The position numbers and the translations under genes are program-made. This document shows positions 1 through 8,356 of a stretch of 64,000 nt of DNA, piece by piece. This DNA comes from Verrucomicrobiaceae bacterium (GTDB taxonomy: Bacteria; Verrucomicrobiota; Verrucomicrobiia; Verrucomicrobiales; Verrucomicrobiaceae). The DNA lies in assembly GCA_015075365.1 (NCBI GenBank), contig JABTUN010000003.1:1099060-1163059 (forward strand), read 5' to 3'. The notes below the pieces were generated by a model, which had not been told where the DNA came from, ran no database searches, and saw nothing but the letters and a program-made list of their open reading frames with translations. How positions within the stretch are numbered: the first letter of the stretch is position 1; every line of letters begins with the position of its first letter.

Positions 1-141
1 GCCCGGCGCGTGATCCGGGATGCCATTGGACTGAACGCGGCGTGTCTGCCCCGTGGTGGTGATGCGCACCTCGTTTGTCAAAGCTGGCGCCTGGGCCAGG
101 ACGGGCATGACAAGGCAGAGAAGGAAAAGCGGCAGTTTCAT
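1..141 (-). CDS. YHYH-domain protein, N-terminal fragment (cut by window start)
   Basis: Reading from the ATG at 141 toward position 1 gives 47 codons without a stop. The product opens with a clear signal peptide (MKLPLFLLCLVMPVLAQ, cleavage probably after Ala-Gln-Ala near residues 16-18). Mature sequence continues NEVRITTTGQTRRVQSNG and then IPDHAPG, which resembles the start of secreted YHYH-family proteins, where an 'SNGIPxHxxGxFPN' stretch precedes the core domain. The rest of the gene lies outside the window, so the YHYH motif itself cannot be seen. Function of the family is not established. The call rests on the short N-terminal motif only; the signal peptide is much surer than the family. 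Confidence 0.6.
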   Translation of the reverse strand, partial: MKLPLFLLCLVMPVLAQAPALTNEVRITTTGQTRRVQSNGIPDHAPG

Positions 142-402
142 CCGCGGGTAAAGCCCGCGCAGGCGGAAATGTTACACCTCCAGGGCCAGAAAAATCGCGC
201 TCCGTAGTCCGCAGCCCGCGACTGGCGTGCTTGCCGGCCCAAGGCGGCGCGCGTTGACCAACACCGCCGAGGGAGGGACTCCGCGGAGAAAACCATCTGG
301 CCCGACCTTCCGACGACTCTTCTTCTACGATGGGTCGCATCCCTCGCGGGGCTCGCAGAGTCTGACGTGAGTTTGCCCGGCTGGCCAACCCGCAACACTT
401 TT
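142..402. other. Non-coding gap between a YHYH gene and an unknown gene
   Basis: About 260 bases between two minus-strand genes. An open frame crosses it on the minus strand, but its product is rich in Arg, Ala and Ser with no recognisable motif, so I do not call a gene. It should hold the promoter of the leftmost gene. I see no terminator-like hairpin with a T tract. Confidence 0.4.
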
Positions 403-906
403 TCACCCCATCACCACGCGTCGTTCCACGCAGAGGCGGGCGGCGCGGTTCCGGCGCAGGTAGAATTGCTCCTGGAGCGGCAGCATGGTGTCCGTGCCGC
501 CGTGCTCGATGACGAGCGTCACGGCCTGCGGCACGGCGTCCAGCTTCACAAACCGGAACAGCGGCGTGCCGCGCGTGCGGAAAAAGCAGTCCAGCGGGAT
601 GTGCGCGTGCGCGGCATTCCACAGCCAGCGCGCGGGCGGGAAGCCGGGCTCCTCCGCCAGCGCGCAGAGGATCTCCCGGATGAGCGCCTCGCCGTGCTTG
701 CGCGCCCACTTGGCGGCCTCCCGGCGGTTGAGCAGTTGATACAGGCGCGCCATCAGCGGATTGGCATGCGCGTGCTCCATCTCCTGGATGATCTCCCGCG
801 CGTGCACGGCCATGAGCTGTTGAAACTCCGCCCGCGAGATGCCGCCGCAGTCCAGCAGCCGGAAGAGCTCCAACGGGGTGGGAATGGAATCAGCGGCGGG
901 CGGCAT
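403..906 (-). CDS. Conserved-looking hypothetical protein, 167 aa
   Basis: A 167-residue soluble protein with no signal peptide or membrane segment. The first half is helical and Glu/Ala-rich (about residues 10-95, including an FRLLDCGGISRAEFQQLM stretch and LNRREAAKWARKHGEALI). The C-terminal third is Arg-rich and more beta-like. Codon use agrees with its neighbours and there is no competing better frame, so it is probably real. I do not recognise the family. It is divergent from trmD, with 91 bases between the two starts that contain an AT-rich inverted repeat. No function is proposed. Confidence 0.6.
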   Translation of the reverse strand: MPPAADSIPTPLELFRLLDCGGISRAEFQQLMAVHAREIIQEMEHAHANPLMARLYQLLNRREAAKWARKHGEALIREILCALAEEPGFPPARWLWNAAHAHIPLDCFFRTRGTPLFRFVKLDAVPQAVTLVIEHGGTDTMLPLQEQFYLRRNRAARLCVERRVVMG

Positions 907-908
907 GG

Positions 909-992
909 AATTTCGAATTTTAGCTTTTGGATTTTAGATTTGGAGGGGCGAAGGATGCCAAGTCTTAAATCAGAAATCTCGAATCCAAACTC
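909..992. repeat. AT-rich imperfect inverted repeat upstream of trmD
   Basis: In this high-GC sequence an AT-rich stretch built from words such as TTTGGATTTTAGATTT and AAATCTCGAATCCAAA fills the gap between two divergent genes. Positions 926-941 and 974-989 are inverted copies matching at 14 of 16 positions. The same word set recurs at 18813-18847 and inside the gene at 40512-43655. It ends only a few bases before the trmD start, so it may overlap the trmD promoter or leader. Confidence 0.6.
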
Positions 993-997
993 CTGCG

Positions 998-1684
998 ATG
1001 CGCGTCGATGTCGTGACCCTGTTCCCTGAAATCGTGACCGTCCCCATGGGCGCGAGCATCATGGGCCGCGCCCAGGAAAAAGGCGCGCTGGAGCTGCATG
1101 TGCACGACCTGCGGGAGCACGGCATGGGAAAGCACCGCCACGTCGATGACACGCCCTACGGCGGCGGGCAGGGCATGGTGATCCGCCCGGAGCCGCTGTG
1201 GGCCGCGCTGCAGGCGGTGGACCGGCCGCAGGCGCGCGTGATCCTGATGTCCCCCGCTGGAAAACCCTTCCGGCAGGCGGACGCCCGGCGTCTGGCGGCG
1301 GAGGAGCATCTCATTTTCATCTCCGGCCACTACGAGGGCATCGACCAGCGCGCGATCGATCAGTGGGTGGATGAGGAGCTCAGCATCGGTGATTATGTGC
1401 TGACAAACGGTGCCATCGCCGCCGTGGTCGTCATAGACGCCGTCGTGCGTCTGCTCCCCGGCGTGCTGGGGGATGAGATGAGCGCCGTGGACGAGAGCTT
1501 TGGCGAAAACGGCCTGCTGGAGGCGCCGCAATACACAAAGCCTGCTGAATTCGCCGGCCTTGCCGTGCCGGAGGTTCTATTGAGCGGCAACCATGCGAAA
1601 ATCGCCGAATGGCGCGCGGCGCAGGCGCTGGACCGCACGCGACGCGTGCGGCCGGACTTGCTGCCGCGCATCACCTCACCTTGA
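998..1684 (+). CDS. trmD: tRNA (guanine-N1)-methyltransferase TrmD
   Basis: Cytoplasmic SPOUT enzyme that methylates G37 next to the anticodon of a subset of tRNAs using S-adenosylmethionine, which prevents +1 frameshifting. The 228-aa length is normal. Visible motifs: the N-terminal VDVVTLFPE, DDTPYGGGQGM (residues 50-60), MSPAGKPF (84-91), GHYEGID (110-116), SIGDYVL (129-135) and LPGVLG (153-158), the last three forming the trefoil-knot cofactor site. The C-terminal LLSGNHAKIAEWR motif is also present. In many bacteria trmD sits with rpsP, rimM and rplS; none of these is adjacent here, so the gene appears to stand alone. Confidence 0.96.
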   Translation: MRVDVVTLFPEIVTVPMGASIMGRAQEKGALELHVHDLREHGMGKHRHVDDTPYGGGQGMVIRPEPLWAALQAVDRPQARVILMSPAGKPFRQADARRLAAEEHLIFISGHYEGIDQRAIDQWVDEELSIGDYVLTNGAIAAVVVIDAVVRLLPGVLGDEMSAVDESFGENGLLEAPQYTKPAEFAGLAVPEVLLSGNHAKIAEWRAAQALDRTRRVRPDLLPRITSP

Positions 1685-1732
1685 AACTGGACAATGTCAC
1701 GCCTCGCGCTCCATTCTCCCTCCCCACGCTCC

Positions 1733-2683
1733 ATGAAGCTCCTTCTCACGTTTTTTCTTCTTTCCGCCGTCGTCGCGCTGCGCGGGCAGGACACCGCCGC
1801 CGCGCCGGGCAAGGCCACGCTGGAGTTCAAGGACGGCGACCGCCTCGTGCTGCTGGGCAACACGGTGTTCGAGCGCGAGCAGCGCTATGGGGCCTTTGAG
1901 CCGCGCCTGGCCCTGGCGCTGGGAGACATCAAGGTGAGCGTGCGGAACCTGGCCTGGAGCGGCGACACCGTGTTTGGTCATGCGCGCTCTTATTTCGGCC
2001 CGCCGGAGGAAGGCCTGCAGCGTCTTGCCGGCCATCTGGACATGTTGAAGCCCACGGTGGTCATGCTCTGCTACGGCTCCGAACTGGCGTTTGAGAAGCT
2101 CAACGGACTGCCTGATTTCCTCTCAGGCTACCGCGGCCTGATCGACCTCATCCGCGCGAAGTCCCCGGGCGTGCGTGTCGTGGTGGTGGCACCGCCGCCG
2201 CTGGAAAACCTGCCGCCGCCGCTGCCGGACCTCACCACGGAGAACAAGAACCTTTCCAGCCTGCGGGACGCGCTGCGGAAGCTGGCCTTGATGCAGAACG
2301 CATTTTTCATCGATTGGTTCGAGCTGATGGGCGGCGTGCCCAAGCCGGGGATCGCAGCCCGGCCGCTCACGGAGAACGGCGTGCATTACACGCAGCAGGG
2401 ATATGAAAAGCTGGCGGGCAAACTCGTCGAGGGGCTGGGTCTCAAGACGCCGGAGACGCCTGCGCCCGCGCTGGAAACGCTGCGCCACGCGGTCATCGCG
2501 AAGGACACGCTGTTCTTCAACCGCTGGCGTCCGCAGAACGAGACCTACCTTTTCGGTTTCCGCAAACACGAGCAGGGACAGAATGCGAAAGAGATTCCCA
2601 TGTTTGATCCGCTGATCGCCAAGGGAGACGAGGCCATTCAGAGGCTGAAAAAGGAGACGCTGGCACAGCTCCAACGGCCCTGA
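1733..2683 (+). CDS. Secreted SGNH/GDSL-like protein lacking the usual catalytic Ser
   Basis: A 316-aa secreted protein. The ATG at 1733 is chosen because it gives a proper signal peptide (MKLLLTFFLLSAVVALRGQ); an upstream ATG at 1694 adds 13 residues that do not look like a leader. The fold blocks of SGNH hydrolases can be followed: GDRLVLLGNT (35-44), NLAWSGD (72-78), a block III region around YGSEL (114-118) and VHYTQQGY with His218 near the end. The usual GDS nucleophile position reads GNT and block III lacks its GxN, a pattern I associate with PVC-bacterial members of the superfamily. Substrate is unknown. It follows trmD by 48 bases and could share its transcript. Confidence 0.75.
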   Translation: MKLLLTFFLLSAVVALRGQDTAAAPGKATLEFKDGDRLVLLGNTVFEREQRYGAFEPRLALALGDIKVSVRNLAWSGDTVFGHARSYFGPPEEGLQRLAGHLDMLKPTVVMLCYGSELAFEKLNGLPDFLSGYRGLIDLIRAKSPGVRVVVVAPPPLENLPPPLPDLTTENKNLSSLRDALRKLALMQNAFFIDWFELMGGVPKPGIAARPLTENGVHYTQQGYEKLAGKLVEGLGLKTPETPAPALETLRHAVIAKDTLFFNRWRPQNETYLFGFRKHEQGQNAKEIPMFDPLIAKGDEAIQRLKKETLAQLQRP

Positions 2684-2705
2684 AGCAGCCGCACATGCCG
2701 CGCTG

Positions 2706-3779
2706 TCAGTAACCCGGCAGGATGTAGGTCTGGCCGCGCACCGCAGGCACCTTCTTCGGCTTTGGCGGGCTGCTCTTGCGCGCCAGGCTCCAGGAGGATG
2801 ACTTCTGATCGAGGCTGGCCAGCGGCTTGTAGCTGATGCGCTGGGGTTCCTCCGGCGCGGGAGCTGTCTTGGCTTTGCTCTCAGGCGCTGCCGCCCCACC
2901 ACCAAACCTCGCGCCCCAGGACGACTTTCTCGCCTCCGTCGCGGCCACGACGGGCGGCGGGGCAGCAGGACGCTCCGCAGCCTTCCGGGCCGGGATGAAT
3001 CGGGTCTCGCCACGCGCGGCAGGCGTCGTTTTCGCGGCCACCAGCGGGGCGGGTTTTTCGACCGGTTTGGGTTTCGGCGGCGCGGGCGGTGGCGGCGGCT
3101 CGGCGATCGCCACACGGGCGCGCGGACGGGTGTCTCCCTCTTGTTTCGGCGCGATCACGATGTCCTCCCGGCTCAGCTTGTGCGGCACGGGCAGCCAGGT
3201 GGCCAGGTGACCGGATGGCGCGTCCCCGATGATGTCCACCGGCGTGCCCAGCGGCGTGGCGCGATAAAAAATGGCCGCCATGCGCGAGGGCAGGCGGATG
3301 CAACCGTGGGACGCCGCAAAACCGGGCAGGTAGCCCTCATGCATGCCGATGCCGCCGGTGATGCGCATGAAGCTGCGCATGCTGGCACCCAGGAAACGCG
3401 TGCCGGGCGGCGGCCTGTCCCGTCGTGAGTCCACATCCCCCTCCACAATCGTGCCATTGGGCGTGACAAAGGAGCCGTACAAGCTGGAGCGGTGGTCCGC
3501 GTCCTTTTCAATGACGCGGAAGCTGCCGCGCACGGTGTCGTTCCCCTCGCGCCCGGAGGAAATGGGGGCCGCGCCGACGAGCTTCCCGCCTTTGTAATAC
3601 CGAACCACCTGGCGGGAGAGGTCGATGACGATCTTCGGACTGCCCGCCACCTTGTCCCCGGTCCACCAGCCCTGCGCCGCCATCTCCTCCTCCGGCGTCG
3701 AGCAACTGGTGAGCGTGACGAGCAGGCCGGCGGCGGCGGAAGCGAGAAGGAGCAGAGGTCGTGGGAGCGCGTGTTTCAT
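2706..3779 (-). CDS. L,D-transpeptidase (YkuD) lipoprotein
   Basis: Envelope enzyme that forms 3-3 peptidoglycan cross-links or attaches proteins to peptidoglycan through a catalytic cysteine. The start at 3779 is chosen because it yields a lipoprotein leader with lipobox LTSC (Cys26). The YkuD domain covers about residues 48-186 with His147 and the catalytic motif SHGCIRL (157-163), all intact. Residues 190-357 form a low-complexity Pro/Ala/Lys-rich tail with repeated Arg-Lys-Ser motifs, probably a flexible or wall-binding extension. Longer upstream starts in the frame are not credible. A second YkuD protein at 48437-49924 has lost the cysteine, so this is the only active-looking one in the window. 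Confidence 0.9.
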   Translation of the reverse strand: MKHALPRPLLLLASAAAGLLVTLTSCSTPEEEMAAQGWWTGDKVAGSPKIVIDLSRQVVRYYKGGKLVGAAPISSGREGNDTVRGSFRVIEKDADHRSSLYGSFVTPNGTIVEGDVDSRRDRPPPGTRFLGASMRSFMRITGGIGMHEGYLPGFAASHGCIRLPSRMAAIFYRATPLGTPVDIIGDAPSGHLATWLPVPHKLSREDIVIAPKQEGDTRPRARVAIAEPPPPPAPPKPKPVEKPAPLVAAKTTPAARGETRFIPARKAAERPAAPPPVVAATEARKSSWGARFGGGAAAPESKAKTAPAPEEPQRISYKPLASLDQKSSSWSLARKSSPPKPKKVPAVRGQTYILPGY

Positions 3780-4152
3780 CCGAAAGTGCGCCGAGTTTGC
3801 CGCAAACGGGCTCTTCCCTGCAAGAGGAAAAGGCGTTTCGCGATGATCGCGTCGCGCTGGAGGAACTTGCCTGCCGTGGTGGTCAGGAGGTAGTATTGCC
3901 ACTGCCAATTTCGGCCGGCGGCGCGGCGATATTCGCTGCGAGGAGAAGGACGTGAAACGTGCCGTTTGGAACGGTTTTGAATCACGAATGGACGCGAAGA
4001 ATTACGAAGATCTCCGGCTTCGAAAGCGATTCGTGTCGATTCGTGCTCATTCGTGGTTCGGCGGGGGATTTGAGCCGGGGGAAACGGTGATGGTGGCAAG
4101 ATGGTCGGGCGCAAAACCGCCCTCTTGCCTGTCTTTTGGCGCAGGCTATGGG
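3780..4152. other. Divergent intergenic region with an ATTCGTG repeat
   Basis: This stretch of 373 bases separates the minus-strand L,D-transpeptidase from the plus-strand FAD oxidoreductase, so it should contain both promoters. An open frame runs through it in phase with the oxidoreductase but looks like read-through of repeat sequence and not a leader. The only structured element I find is the ATTCGTG repeat at 3981-4057. No RNA gene is visible. Confidence 0.5.
3981..4057. repeat. Tandem ATTCGTGnnn repeat with inverted copy
   Basis: ATTCGTG occurs three times in a row at exact 10-base spacing (4029, 4039, 4049), preceded by CGAAAGCG. An inverted copy, CACGAATG, lies at 3983-3990 opposite CATTCGTG at 4048-4055, so the whole unit could fold on itself. 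Such 'attcgtg' word repeats look like a dispersed intergenic repeat rather than a gene. Its role is unknown. Confidence 0.6.
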
Positions 4153-5781
4153 ATGGTTGTGAGGTCGTTTCTTCTTGTTCTCTTCACCGGTTTTACGTTT
4201 TCCGCCTCCGCCGCTCCGATGGAGGCCGATCTGTGCATTTACGGCGGCACGAGCGCGGGCGTGGTCGCGGCAGTGCAGGGGGGGAAGATGGGCAAACGGG
4301 TGGTGCTGGTGGAGGCGGGGCAGCATCTCGGCGGCATGAGTGTGGAGGGGTTGGGCGGCACGGACATCGACAACCAGCCATTTCAAAACAGTCCGGCGGT
4401 GGGCGGGCTGGCACTGGAGTTTTATCGACGTGTCAGCGAGCGCTATGGACGCACGGTGCCGTTTGAGGCGATGCTAGCGGCGCGTGGCAAGGACACGAAG
4501 CTCTGGCGCTTTGAGCCGCATGTGGCGGAGGCGGTTTGGGAGGCGTGGGTCGCGGAGACGGGCATCACCGTGCTGCGCGGGCATCGCTTAAAGGAAACGG
4601 CGGGCGTGACAAAAGACGGCGCACGCATCACGACGCTGCATTTTGAAAACGGAGCCGAGGTGCGGGCGAAGATGTTCATCGACGCGACCTACGAAGGCGA
4701 TCTTCTGGCGTTCGCGGGCGTGGGCTTTGCCGTGGGTCGCGAGGGCAATGCGAAGTATGGCGAGACAAACAACGGCATCCGCACGGACACGACGCACAAG
4801 CAGCACGACAAGCCCATCGATCCCTACAAGACCCCCGGCGATCCGAAGAGCGGCGTCATCTTTGGCGTGCAGGACGAGTCCCTCGGCGAGCACGGCGCGG
4901 CGGACGACAGCATCCAGGGCTACTGCTTCCGCCTCTGCCTGACAAAGAATCCCGCGAACCGCATCGCGATCACGCAGCCTGTGAACTACGACATCACGCA
5001 CTATGAGATGCAGCGTCGCTATCTCGCTGCTGGCGGTGTCATCAGCCCGCCTCATGCCAGCGTGCCCAATGGCAAGACCGATCCCGGCACCTGGCACTCG
5101 CTCGCGTCGAACTTCACCGGCTGGAATCATCTCTATCCCATCGCCAGCTACGCGGAGCGTGAGACGATGCTGCGCACGAGTCGCGACTACATCCACGGCC
5201 TGTATTGGTTCATGGCGCATGACGAGGCCGTGCCCGCGAGGCAACGCGAGGCCTGGGCCGCATGGGGCCTGTGCAAGGATGAGTTCACCGACAACGAAGG
5301 CTGGCCGCGTGCTTTTTATGTCCGCAACGGCCGCCGCATGGTCGGCGGCTTCGTTTTGACCGAGGCACAGCTCCGCAAAGCGAACCCCGAGCCCGTGAAC
5401 GACAGCGTGGGCTTGATCTGGTGGCCACCAGACTTCCACAGCGCCCGCTGCCTCGTCAAAGACGGCCGTGTGTGGAATGAAGGCGCGGTCTTCAACGTGT
5501 CGAAAGAGCCCGACTGGATCCCCTGCGGCATTCCGTATCGCAGCCTCGTGCCCAAGGCCGCCGAATGCACGAATCTCCTCAGCCCGACGTGCCCCTCATC
5601 GAGCTACGTGGCCTACGGCGCGTATCGCATCGAGTTCACCTTCATGGTCGCCGCCCAATCCGCCGCCACCGCCGCCGTGATGGCCATGAATGCGGGCACT
5701 CCGGTGCAAAGCGTAGACTATGCGAAATTGCGCGAGCGCCTTCTCGCGGACAAACAGGTGCTGGAAGTGCCGACGAAGTGA
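4153..5781 (+). CDS. Secreted FAD-dependent oxidoreductase
   Basis: A 542-aa protein with a signal peptide (residues 1-22, cleavage near SASAAP) followed directly by the dinucleotide-binding motif LCIYGGTSAGVVAA (about 27-40) and a second FAD contact VVLVEAGQHLGGMS (50-63). This is the pattern of the FAD-dependent oxidoreductase family (Pfam FAD_oxidored type) that is greatly expanded in planctomycetes and verrucomicrobia. Family members are predicted extracytoplasmic enzymes acting on carbohydrates or other small organics; the substrate is not known. The ATG at 4153 is chosen over the longer open frame because only it gives a proper leader. It heads a run of plus-strand secreted enzymes. A second, unrelated-in-detail FAD oxidoreductase is at 13512-15353. 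Confidence 0.85.
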   Translation: MVVRSFLLVLFTGFTFSASAAPMEADLCIYGGTSAGVVAAVQGGKMGKRVVLVEAGQHLGGMSVEGLGGTDIDNQPFQNSPAVGGLALEFYRRVSERYGRTVPFEAMLAARGKDTKLWRFEPHVAEAVWEAWVAETGITVLRGHRLKETAGVTKDGARITTLHFENGAEVRAKMFIDATYEGDLLAFAGVGFAVGREGNAKYGETNNGIRTDTTHKQHDKPIDPYKTPGDPKSGVIFGVQDESLGEHGAADDSIQGYCFRLCLTKNPANRIAITQPVNYDITHYEMQRRYLAAGGVISPPHASVPNGKTDPGTWHSLASNFTGWNHLYPIASYAERETMLRTSRDYIHGLYWFMAHDEAVPARQREAWAAWGLCKDEFTDNEGWPRAFYVRNGRRMVGGFVLTEAQLRKANPEPVNDSVGLIWWPPDFHSARCLVKDGRVWNEGAVFNVSKEPDWIPCGIPYRSLVPKAAECTNLLSPTCPSSSYVAYGAYRIEFTFMVAAQSAATAAVMAMNAGTPVQSVDYAKLRERLLADKQVLEVPTK

Positions 5782-5835
5782 TCCAGCGAAAAAATTCGCG
5801 TAACCAACTGCCCGCTTTGTGCATTTCATCCCGCG

Positions 5836-6741
5836 ATGAAGACCTCCCTCACGCTCTGTGTCCTCCTGCTCGCCTTGGCCTGCGCCGAGGCGCAACTGCC
5901 GCTCGTCGAGCGCCTGCGCGAACGCATCGCCGAACGTCGTGCGACTGCGGACAGCACCGCCGCGAAGCCCGTCGAGATGAGTTACGGCCGCGATCCGCTG
6001 CAAAAGCTCGATTACTGGCGTCCCACCGCCGCCGGATCGCCGCTGGTGGTGTTTGTGCATGGCGGCGGCTGGAAGCGTGGCGATAAAAACAACGCCACCG
6101 GCATCGAGAAGTCCGGTCACTACCTCGCGCAGGGGTATGGCTTCGCGTCGATCAATTACCGCCTCGTGCCCGCTGCCACGGTGGAGCAACAGGCGCAGGA
6201 TGTGGCCTCGGCGCTCGCGTTTCTCATCCGGCAGTCCGGGTTACTCGGCTTTGATGCCTCACGCGTCGTTTTGATGGGCCACAGTGCCGGTGCGCATCTC
6301 TCCGCGCTCGTCGGCACGGACATGCAGTATCTGAAAAAGGCCGAACTCGGCGCGAAATCGCTCCGCGGCGTCATTCCGCTCGATGGCGCCTGCTACGACG
6401 TGCCGCGCCAGATCGCCGAAGGTGGCGATTTCATGCAGGGCACCTACATCGAGGCCTTTGGCAGTGAAAAAGAGCGCCAGCTCGCCCTCTCGCCCACACA
6501 TCACGCCGCCGCGCCGAATGCGCCCGCCTTCCTCATCCTGCACGTGCAGCGCGTGGACGGCACCGCGCAGTCCAAAGCGCTCGGCGAAGCTCTGTCGAAA
6601 GCTGGCACCGCCGCCGAAGTGCGCGGCTTCGAAGGCAGAGGCCTCCAAGGCCACGCTGAAATCAACCGCCGCCTCGGCGATCCCGCCTATCCCGCGACGC
6701 CGGTGGTGGACGAGTGGTTGAAGAAGGTCTTCGCAAAGTGA
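5836..6741 (+). CDS. Secreted alpha/beta hydrolase (esterase/lipase, HSL-like)
   Basis: A 301-aa alpha/beta hydrolase with a signal peptide (MKTSLTLCVLLLALACAEA). The oxyanion-hole motif HGGGW is at residues 75-79 and the nucleophile elbow GHSAG at 148-152 (Ser150), the arrangement of the hormone-sensitive-lipase/BD-FAE esterase group. A late GHAEINRRLG stretch (about 274-283) supplies a plausible catalytic His. It probably cleaves carboxyl esters, for example acyl groups on polysaccharides, outside the cytoplasm. It starts 54 bases after the FAD oxidoreductase and may be cotranscribed. Substrate cannot be read from the sequence. Confidence 0.88.
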   Translation: MKTSLTLCVLLLALACAEAQLPLVERLRERIAERRATADSTAAKPVEMSYGRDPLQKLDYWRPTAAGSPLVVFVHGGGWKRGDKNNATGIEKSGHYLAQGYGFASINYRLVPAATVEQQAQDVASALAFLIRQSGLLGFDASRVVLMGHSAGAHLSALVGTDMQYLKKAELGAKSLRGVIPLDGACYDVPRQIAEGGDFMQGTYIEAFGSEKERQLALSPTHHAAAPNAPAFLILHVQRVDGTAQSKALGEALSKAGTAAEVRGFEGRGLQGHAEINRRLGDPAYPATPVVDEWLKKVFAK

Positions 6742-6762
6742 GCCTGCAATGCGCGAAAGACT

Positions 6763-7161
6763 TCACGTCTTCGCCCCCGGAAACCACTCCGTGTGCTGAT
6801 CGCCCTGGCGGCCGAAGTAGGTGACGCGCTGGCCGCGGAGGAAGGCGAAGTAGCCTTGCACGCCACCGCGCATGGCGCGGAGGGTGAAGTCGCGCCACGA
6901 TTGGCCGTTTTGCTGGCTATCGAGGATGTTGGCACGCAGCGCTTCCGCATCGAAATCCGCCGCGACGGACGGCAGGCCTTCCAGCGGAATCGGCGTGCTC
7001 ACGAAGACACCTGCACCGCTGTAAAACGTCTTTTGAAGCGCGAGGTAATCGACGTGATAGAACTCCACGCCTGCCTCGATCAGCATGCCGACGATCTGAG
7101 GAAAGGGCTTTTCAGCATGGATGGTGGCATGGGTGGCAGCGGTGATGAGGTCGGTGTTCAT
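6763..7161 (-). CDS. DUF1398-family protein
   Basis: A 132-aa soluble protein. The start at 7161 (MNTDLITAATHATIH) is preferred over a longer frame because the extension has no support. The stretch FPQIVGMLIEAGVEFYHVDY (residues 20-39) followed by a KTFYSG motif resembles DUF1398 proteins, small single-domain proteins of unknown function that share 'GVE-YHVD-KTYY'. No catalytic residue can be named. It is divergent from the alcohol dehydrogenase, with 85 bases between the starts. It is the only minus-strand gene inside the 4.1-13.0 kb plus-strand block. Confidence 0.75.
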   Translation of the reverse strand: MNTDLITAATHATIHAEKPFPQIVGMLIEAGVEFYHVDYLALQKTFYSGAGVFVSTPIPLEGLPSVAADFDAEALRANILDSQQNGQSWRDFTLRAMRGGVQGYFAFLRGQRVTYFGRQGDQHTEWFPGAKT

Positions 7162-7246
7162 ACGGACGGGCGGCTGAATGTGTGTTTGGTCTTGTGGCAG
7201 GAAGCTTCTTCGCGCTAGTTCATTCACAAACTCACGCCCGCTCACC

Positions 7247-8305
7247 ATGCCCAACGCCAAAGCCTACGCCGCCTCCAGCGCCACCTCGCCGCTCGCTCTT
7301 TCCAGCATCCCACGTCGTGAACCGACGGATCGCGACGTGGAGATCGACATCCTTTACTGCGGCGTCTGCCATTCCGATCTGCATCAGGCACGCAACGAAT
7401 GGAGCGCTGTGCCGACGACTTATCCCTGCGTGCCGGGGCATGAGATTGTCGGTCGCGTGACAAAGATCGGCTCTGCGGTGACCAAGCATCGTATCGGTGA
7501 CATCGTGGGCGTGGGCTGCCTCGTCGATTCGGATCAAAAGTGCCCGAGCTGCGCCGCGAACATCGAGCAGTTCTGCCCGCACGCCACTTTCACCTACAAT
7601 TCGCCCGACAAGCACGGCACCGCGCCCGTGACCTACGGCGGCTATTCGACGAGCATCGTGGTCGATGAGCACTTCACGCTGAAGGTGCCCGCGAACCTGA
7701 ACCTCGCCGGCGTCGCACCGCTGCTCTGCGCAGGAATCACCACCTATTCGCCCATCCGCCGTTGGGGCGATGTGAAGGGCAAAAAAGTCGGTGTGGTCGG
7801 TCTCGGCGGCCTCGGCCACATGGGCGTAAAGTTTGCGCATGCCTTCGGTGCCCACACCGTCGTGCTCACGACTTCAGCGAGCAAAAAAGACGACGCGTTG
7901 AGACTCGGTGCCGACGAGGTCGTCATCACCCGCGACGCGAACGAGATGCAAAAGCATGCCGGCAGCTTCGACTTCATCCTCGACACCGTCTCCGCCGATC
8001 ACGACATCAACTCCTACCTTAATCTCCTCGTCACCGACGGCACGCTGACGCTCGTCGGCGCACCGGACAAGCCGATGCCTGTGTCCGCTTTCGGCCTGCT
8101 ATTTGGCCGGAAACGCCTCGCGGGCTCGCTCATCGGCGGCATCGCCGAGACGCAGGAGATGCTCGACTTCTGCGGCGCGAATCAAATCGTGTCCGATGTC
8201 GAAGTCATCGCCATCCAGCAGATCAACGAAGCCTACGAGCGCCTGCTCAAGTCCGATGTGAAGTATCGCTTCTCCATCGACATGGCGTCGCTGAAGAACG
8301 GGTGA
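7247..8305 (+). CDS. Zinc-dependent NAD(P) alcohol dehydrogenase (CAD/YahK-like)
   Basis: Cytoplasmic medium-chain dehydrogenase of 352 aa that interconverts alcohols and aldehydes. The start at 7247 (MPNAKAYAA) matches the family start; upstream in-frame codons are not conserved-looking. Catalytic zinc ligands: Cys41 in GVCHSD and His65-Glu66 in GHE. Structural zinc cysteines are at 91, 99, 102 and 110. The Rossmann motif is GLGGLGHMG in the second domain. This set fits the cinnamyl-alcohol-dehydrogenase-like subgroup, usually NADPH-dependent, which detoxifies aldehydes. The neighbouring genes give no clear pathway. Confidence 0.93.
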   Translation: MPNAKAYAASSATSPLALSSIPRREPTDRDVEIDILYCGVCHSDLHQARNEWSAVPTTYPCVPGHEIVGRVTKIGSAVTKHRIGDIVGVGCLVDSDQKCPSCAANIEQFCPHATFTYNSPDKHGTAPVTYGGYSTSIVVDEHFTLKVPANLNLAGVAPLLCAGITTYSPIRRWGDVKGKKVGVVGLGGLGHMGVKFAHAFGAHTVVLTTSASKKDDALRLGADEVVITRDANEMQKHAGSFDFILDTVSADHDINSYLNLLVTDGTLTLVGAPDKPMPVSAFGLLFGRKRLAGSLIGGIAETQEMLDFCGANQIVSDVEVIAIQQINEAYERLLKSDVKYRFSIDMASLKNG

Positions 8306-8356
8306 AGTTCCTGTCCAAAATGGCGTTTCAGCGACCTTTCCAAGGTCTCCACCATC

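Noticed and set aside
138..398. Minus-strand open frame in the gap after the YHYH gene
   Set aside because: Arg/Ser/Ala-rich product with no motif; it overlaps the start of the YHYH gene and has no start context.
998..1684. Possible loss of the TrmD catalytic Asp (motif reads VDESF, not EDSF)
   Set aside because: An acidic pair is still present at the site and similar forms seem to occur in other bacteria; I cannot align precisely without tools.
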